Of a stretch of 7,243 bases of DNA, positions 6,023-7,243 are shown one piece after another. The stretch's first letter is position 1. Each line of letters starts with the position of its first letter. The stretch covers positions 40,517-47,759 of the forward strand of contig MFGL01000028.1 of NCBI GenBank assembly GCA_001778285.1, written 5' to 3'. The DNA comes from Candidatus Falkowbacteria bacterium RIFOXYC2_FULL_47_12 (GTDB lineage: Bacteria; Patescibacteriota; Patescibacteriia; Patescibacteriales; XYC2-FULL-47-12). The translations under genes were made by a program, and so were the position numbers. The notes below the pieces were generated by a model. It saw only the letters and a program-made list of their open reading frames with translations, ran no database searches and was not told the origin of the DNA.

Positions 6023-6102
6023 GGCCCCATCGTCTATCGGTTACCTGCCCGCATCGCTGCACTTCGCTTGCGAAGCGTTGCAGGCGGGGGACATTAGGTT
6101 TT
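6023..6102 (+). pseudogene. tRNA-Glu 5'-half fragment, copy 2, interrupted in the D-arm
   Basis: Same structure as copy 1: 6023-6043 and 6089-6102 match the tRNA, split by the identical 45-nt insert at 6044-6088. It arose by tandem duplication of the 113-bp unit. No 3' half is present. Confidence 0.85.
6044..6088 (+). repeat. 45-nt hairpin-forming insert in tRNA fragment copy 2
   Basis: Identical to 5931-5975 and at the same position relative to the tRNA sequence, between A21 and G22. Confidence 0.75.
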
Positions 6103-6135
6103 ATCTTTTTTTATTCCGTGCCAAACATTCATTTT

Positions 6136-6208
6136 GGCCCCATCGTCTATCGGTTAGGACATTAGGTTTTTCACCCTAACGGGTGACCACCCGTGAGGGT
6201 GGCATCCT
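6136..6208 (+). pseudogene. tRNA-Glu 5' fragment, copy 3, interrupted inside the anticodon
   Basis: Bases 6136-6170 are identical to the first 35 nt of the intact tRNA (6472-6506). A 32-nt double hairpin follows (6171-6202), then CATCCT (6203-6208), which matches tRNA positions 36-41. The break lies between positions 35 and 36, inside the TTC anticodon. The T-arm and 3' acceptor strand are missing. Unlike copies 1 and 2, its D-arm is intact. Confidence 0.85.
6171..6202 (+). repeat. Twin 16-nt hairpins (palindromic repeat) inserted in tRNA fragment copy 3
   Basis: TCACCC-TAAC-GGGTGA (6171-6186) is followed without a gap by CCACCC-GTGA-GGGTGG (6187-6202). Each has a perfect 6-bp stem and a 4-nt loop, the second of GNRA type. 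The two halves are also nearly complementary to each other: ACGGGT/ACCCGT and CACCCT/AGGGTG can pair. The whole can therefore switch to one long hairpin. Confidence 0.85.
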
Positions 6209-6220
6209 TAATTTATTATT

Positions 6221-6493
6221 ATGTATTATGTTTATCTTTTACAAAGTGAAAAAAATAGATCAACCTACATAGGTTATACAAGCGATTTAAAAAATAGGCT
6301 TATTGAGCATAATCAAGGAAAAACGAAATCAATCAAACACAACTTGCCATACCGCTTAATATATTACGAGGCATACCAAAGTAAGACAGACTCCAGAAAA
6401 CGCGAAATAGAATTAAAAAAGAATAGCTATAAAAAGGAGCAACTTTTTAAGTGTCTGCAAAACAGTCTTACGGCCCCATCGTCTATCGGTTAG
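6221..6493 (+). CDS. Small GIY-YIG endonuclease-domain protein whose 3' end lies in tRNA-Glu
   Basis: A 90-residue protein consisting of a single GIY-YIG domain. The GIY-like strand is YYVYLL (2-7) and YIG is at 16-18 in TYIGYT. The expected catalytic arginine R26 lies in SDLKNRLIEHN, and E62/E64 in RKREIELKK are candidates for the metal-binding glutamate. GIY-YIG nucleases cut DNA and include homing enzymes. Stand-alone proteins of this size (UrcA/UPF0213-like) have poorly known targets. The start at 6221 is natural because the domain begins at residue 2. GC content from 6221 to 6471 is about 31% by hand count, visibly lower than neighbouring genes, which suggests transfer. Residues 85-90 (APSSIG) and the stop TAG (6491-6493) are read from the tRNA-Glu gene. 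No Shine-Dalgarno motif is present. Confidence 0.85.
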   Translation: MYYVYLLQSEKNRSTYIGYTSDLKNRLIEHNQGKTKSIKHNLPYRLIYYEAYQSKTDSRKREIELKKNSYKKEQLFKCLQNSLTAPSSIG

Positions 6494-6546
6494 GACATTA
6501 GGTTTTCATCCTAAAAAGAGGGGTTCGACTCCCCTTGGGGCTACCA
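6472..6546 (+). tRNA. tRNA-Glu (anticodon TTC)
   Basis: A full cloverleaf of 75 nt including an encoded CCA. The acceptor stem pairs 6472-6478 with 6537-6543 minus the discriminator: six Watson-Crick pairs plus G1-U72. The D-stem is GTCT/GGAC with a T13-G22 wobble, and GGTTA is in the D-loop. The anticodon stem TTAGG/CCTAA encloses TTTTCAT with anticodon TTC at 6505-6507. The T-arm is AGGGG-TTCGACT-CCCCT. The discriminator is A73. Position 15 is T where a purine is usual. The 5' end overlaps the GIY-YIG gene by 22 nt and the 3' half is antisense to the recombinase tail. Its own terminator follows, but no convincing promoter lies directly upstream. Confidence 0.95.
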
Positions 6547-7243
6547 AAGTTGAAGAGGCGGGCATTGTCCCGCTTTTTTGTTGTAAAATTGGCGACAATT
6601 GAGGGGTTAGAAATGTTGTATAGTCAAAAATGGGATTTTTGGCAAAAATCAAACCCTGCAATTTTAGTTTGTTGGCAAAGTTTGCGCCCTCCCAGTGGCG
6701 CGGAATGTGTTTGATGATGTTGAATACAAATGCTATCGCCTCGTCTATGTCAAACTCCTCCTGTCGGCAGTCGGCCACATCCTGCTTGGCCGTCTTGATA
6801 CTGGTCTTGACGCGCTCCATATCCTCGGCAAAGTCGTCATCGTCTATGAGCTCGCGTTTTTTCATACTCATTAAACTTGCCTTTTCGTTTTCCAGTTGCG
6901 CCAGCCGCTTGCTTGCCCGCTCGCGAGCTTGGTTGATGTTTCTGTACTCCTTGCTCCATACCTCCAAAATGGCCGCCTTAAACTCGGTGAGGTACTGCTC
7001 GTTGGGCGTGATGTTTAACAGAAGCTCCGTAAACGCCCCCTCAATGACGGACTGCTTAATGGAGCTGGGCGAGGCGCAGTCTTTGTTGTAACAGCGATAG
7101 TAAGCAAACAGGCCGCCGTGTCTACCTTTGGCAAAATAAGCTGTTAGGGGGCGGTTGCAGAGGCCGCAGAGGGCAAAGTGGCGCAAGGGGAAGTGCTCGC
7201 TGGCGCGGCTCTTGGACACGCTGTCGCCGCGCTGGTTGCCGTT
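6506..7243 (-). CDS. C-terminal part of a large serine recombinase (5' partial)
   Basis: The frame is open to the window edge, so the N-terminal catalytic domain with the serine nucleophile is outside. The visible 245 residues begin upstream of a recombinase zinc ribbon: CGLC (visible residues 26-29) and CYNKDC (51-56), four cysteines for zinc. A long charged coiled coil follows (about 100-165, QARERASKRLAQLENEKASL region), then WEGANFANKLKLQGLIF and TPQLSPI, which resemble the end of such recombinases. These enzymes integrate and excise phages and other elements at short att sites; the coiled coil governs direction. A GTG at 7217-7219 is internal to the domain, not a start. The last 25 or so residues, including VAPRGVEPLFLG, are antisense to the tRNA-Glu terminator and tRNA 3' half, with stop TGA overlapping the anticodon. 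The element it belongs to should extend to the right. Confidence 0.85.
   Translation of the reverse strand, partial: NGNQRGDSVSKSRASEHFPLRHFALCGLCNRPLTAYFAKGRHGGLFAYYRCYNKDCASPSSIKQSVIEGAFTELLLNITPNEQYLTEFKAAILEVWSKEYRNINQARERASKRLAQLENEKASLMSMKKRELIDDDDFAEDMERVKTSIKTAKQDVADCRQEEFDIDEAIAFVFNIIKHIPRHWEGANFANKLKLQGLIFAKNPIFDYTTFLTPQLSPILQQKSGTMPASSTLVAPRGVEPLFLG
6555..6580 (+). terminator. Rho-independent terminator of tRNA-Glu
   Basis: GCGGG (6558-6562) and CCCGC (6569-6573) form a stem around CATTGT. Weaker A-T and G-U pairs extend it into the T run 6574-6579. It begins nine bases after the tRNA CCA, the normal place for a tRNA terminator. It is antisense to the recombinase C-terminal tail. 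Confidence 0.8.

Larger units (their letters stand above)
5910..6135 (+). repeat. Two exact 113-bp tandem repeats built from tRNA-Glu 5' sequence
   Basis: Units 5910-6022 and 6023-6135 read as identical. Each consists of 21 nt of tRNA-Glu 5' sequence, a 45-nt hairpin-forming insert, 14 nt of tRNA sequence resuming at GGACATTAGG, and a 33-nt T-rich tail. The tail (from 5992) resembles the native leader before the first copy (5881-5909): both hold a CTTTTTT run, TGCCAA and a final TTTT. The period is not a multiple of three, so open frames through it are not coding. The gap 5754-6220 holds only the two promoters, this array and the third tRNA fragment. Confidence 0.9.
6136..6471 (+). mobile_element. 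Putative small GIY-YIG mobile element flanked by 35-bp tRNA-Glu direct repeats
   Basis: The segment begins with a 35-bp copy of the tRNA-Glu 5' end (6136-6170) and stops where the same 35 bp recur as the start of the intact tRNA (6472-6506). Inside are a double hairpin (6171-6202) and one AT-rich nuclease gene. Direct repeats of a tRNA end around a nuclease gene are what integration at a tRNA leaves behind. No integrase or transposase lies inside, so movement would rely on the GIY-YIG nuclease plus host repair, or on the recombinase nearby. The limits are inferred from the repeat. The whole left-hand array (5910-6471) may instead be one compound insertion. Confidence 0.55.

Noticed and set aside
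5756..6165. Open frames through the 113-bp repeats on the plus strand
   Set aside because: They read tRNA fragments and hairpins. The same peptide recurs in different frames because the period is not a multiple of three, and there is no domain or start signal.
5910..6170. CRISPR-like array
   Set aside because: The units are long tandem repeats without variable spacers, and the repeated part is tRNA-Glu sequence.
6136..6210. Copy 3 as a second functional tRNA with an unusual anticodon loop
   Set aside because: The 3' acceptor strand, T-arm and CCA are absent; after the twin hairpin only CATCCT of the tRNA remains.
6630..7091. Plus-strand open frame opposite the recombinase
   Set aside because: It is antisense to the zinc-ribbon and coiled-coil coding region, with low-complexity serine-rich sequence.

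Overview
The window reads like part of a compact genome from a candidate-phyla-radiation (Patescibacteria, probably Parcubacteria-like) bacterium. This rests on protein character, very short intergenic gaps, almost no Shine-Dalgarno motifs, and a small GIY-YIG protein of a kind common there. TGA is used as a stop (rrf2 and the recombinase), so a recoded Gracilibacteria/SR1-type genome is unlikely. The taxonomic call is an inference, not a search result.

Layout. Positions 2-556 (+) are the C-terminal end of a cation:proton antiporter or K+ channel-type protein with an RCK/TrkA-N domain. It converges on a membrane-anchored DsbA-like thiol oxidoreductase (614-1327, -) across one bidirectional terminator. 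dsbA and tsaE (1411-1914, +) diverge from overlapping promoters that share a symmetrical -10 box. tsaE runs 71 nt into the 3' end of an iron-sulfur operon on the minus strand, rrf2-iscS-iscU (3922 down to 1844). That operon has a strong promoter (TTGACA-16-TACAAT) and a leader full of short direct and inverted repeats, the likely site of Rrf2 autoregulation. Upstream of it is purH (4131-5753, -), a bifunctional purine biosynthesis enzyme whose IMP cyclohydrolase motif is unusual.

The unusual part is 5750-7243, built around tRNA-Glu(TTC). purH and a strong plus-strand promoter (TTGACA-17-TATGAT, 5822-5850) lie back to back. That promoter fits a tRNA gene, but the intact tRNA-Glu is about 620 bp downstream at 6472-6546. 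Between them are three broken copies of the tRNA 5' half. The first two form an exact 113-bp tandem repeat, each with a 45-bp hairpin-forming insert in the D-arm. The third carries a 32-bp double hairpin inserted inside the anticodon and is followed by an AT-rich GIY-YIG nuclease gene. That gene takes its last six codons and its stop codon from the intact tRNA. On the other side, a large serine recombinase gene (C-terminal part only, minus strand) reads antisense through the tRNA terminator and tRNA 3' half, and its stop codon overlaps the anticodon.

My reading is that tRNA-Glu is a two-sided integration hotspot. A small GIY-YIG element targets its 5' side, duplicating 35 bp of tRNA, and a serine-recombinase element uses its 3' side. 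Removing 5910-6471 restores a simple promoter-leader-tRNA-terminator gene.
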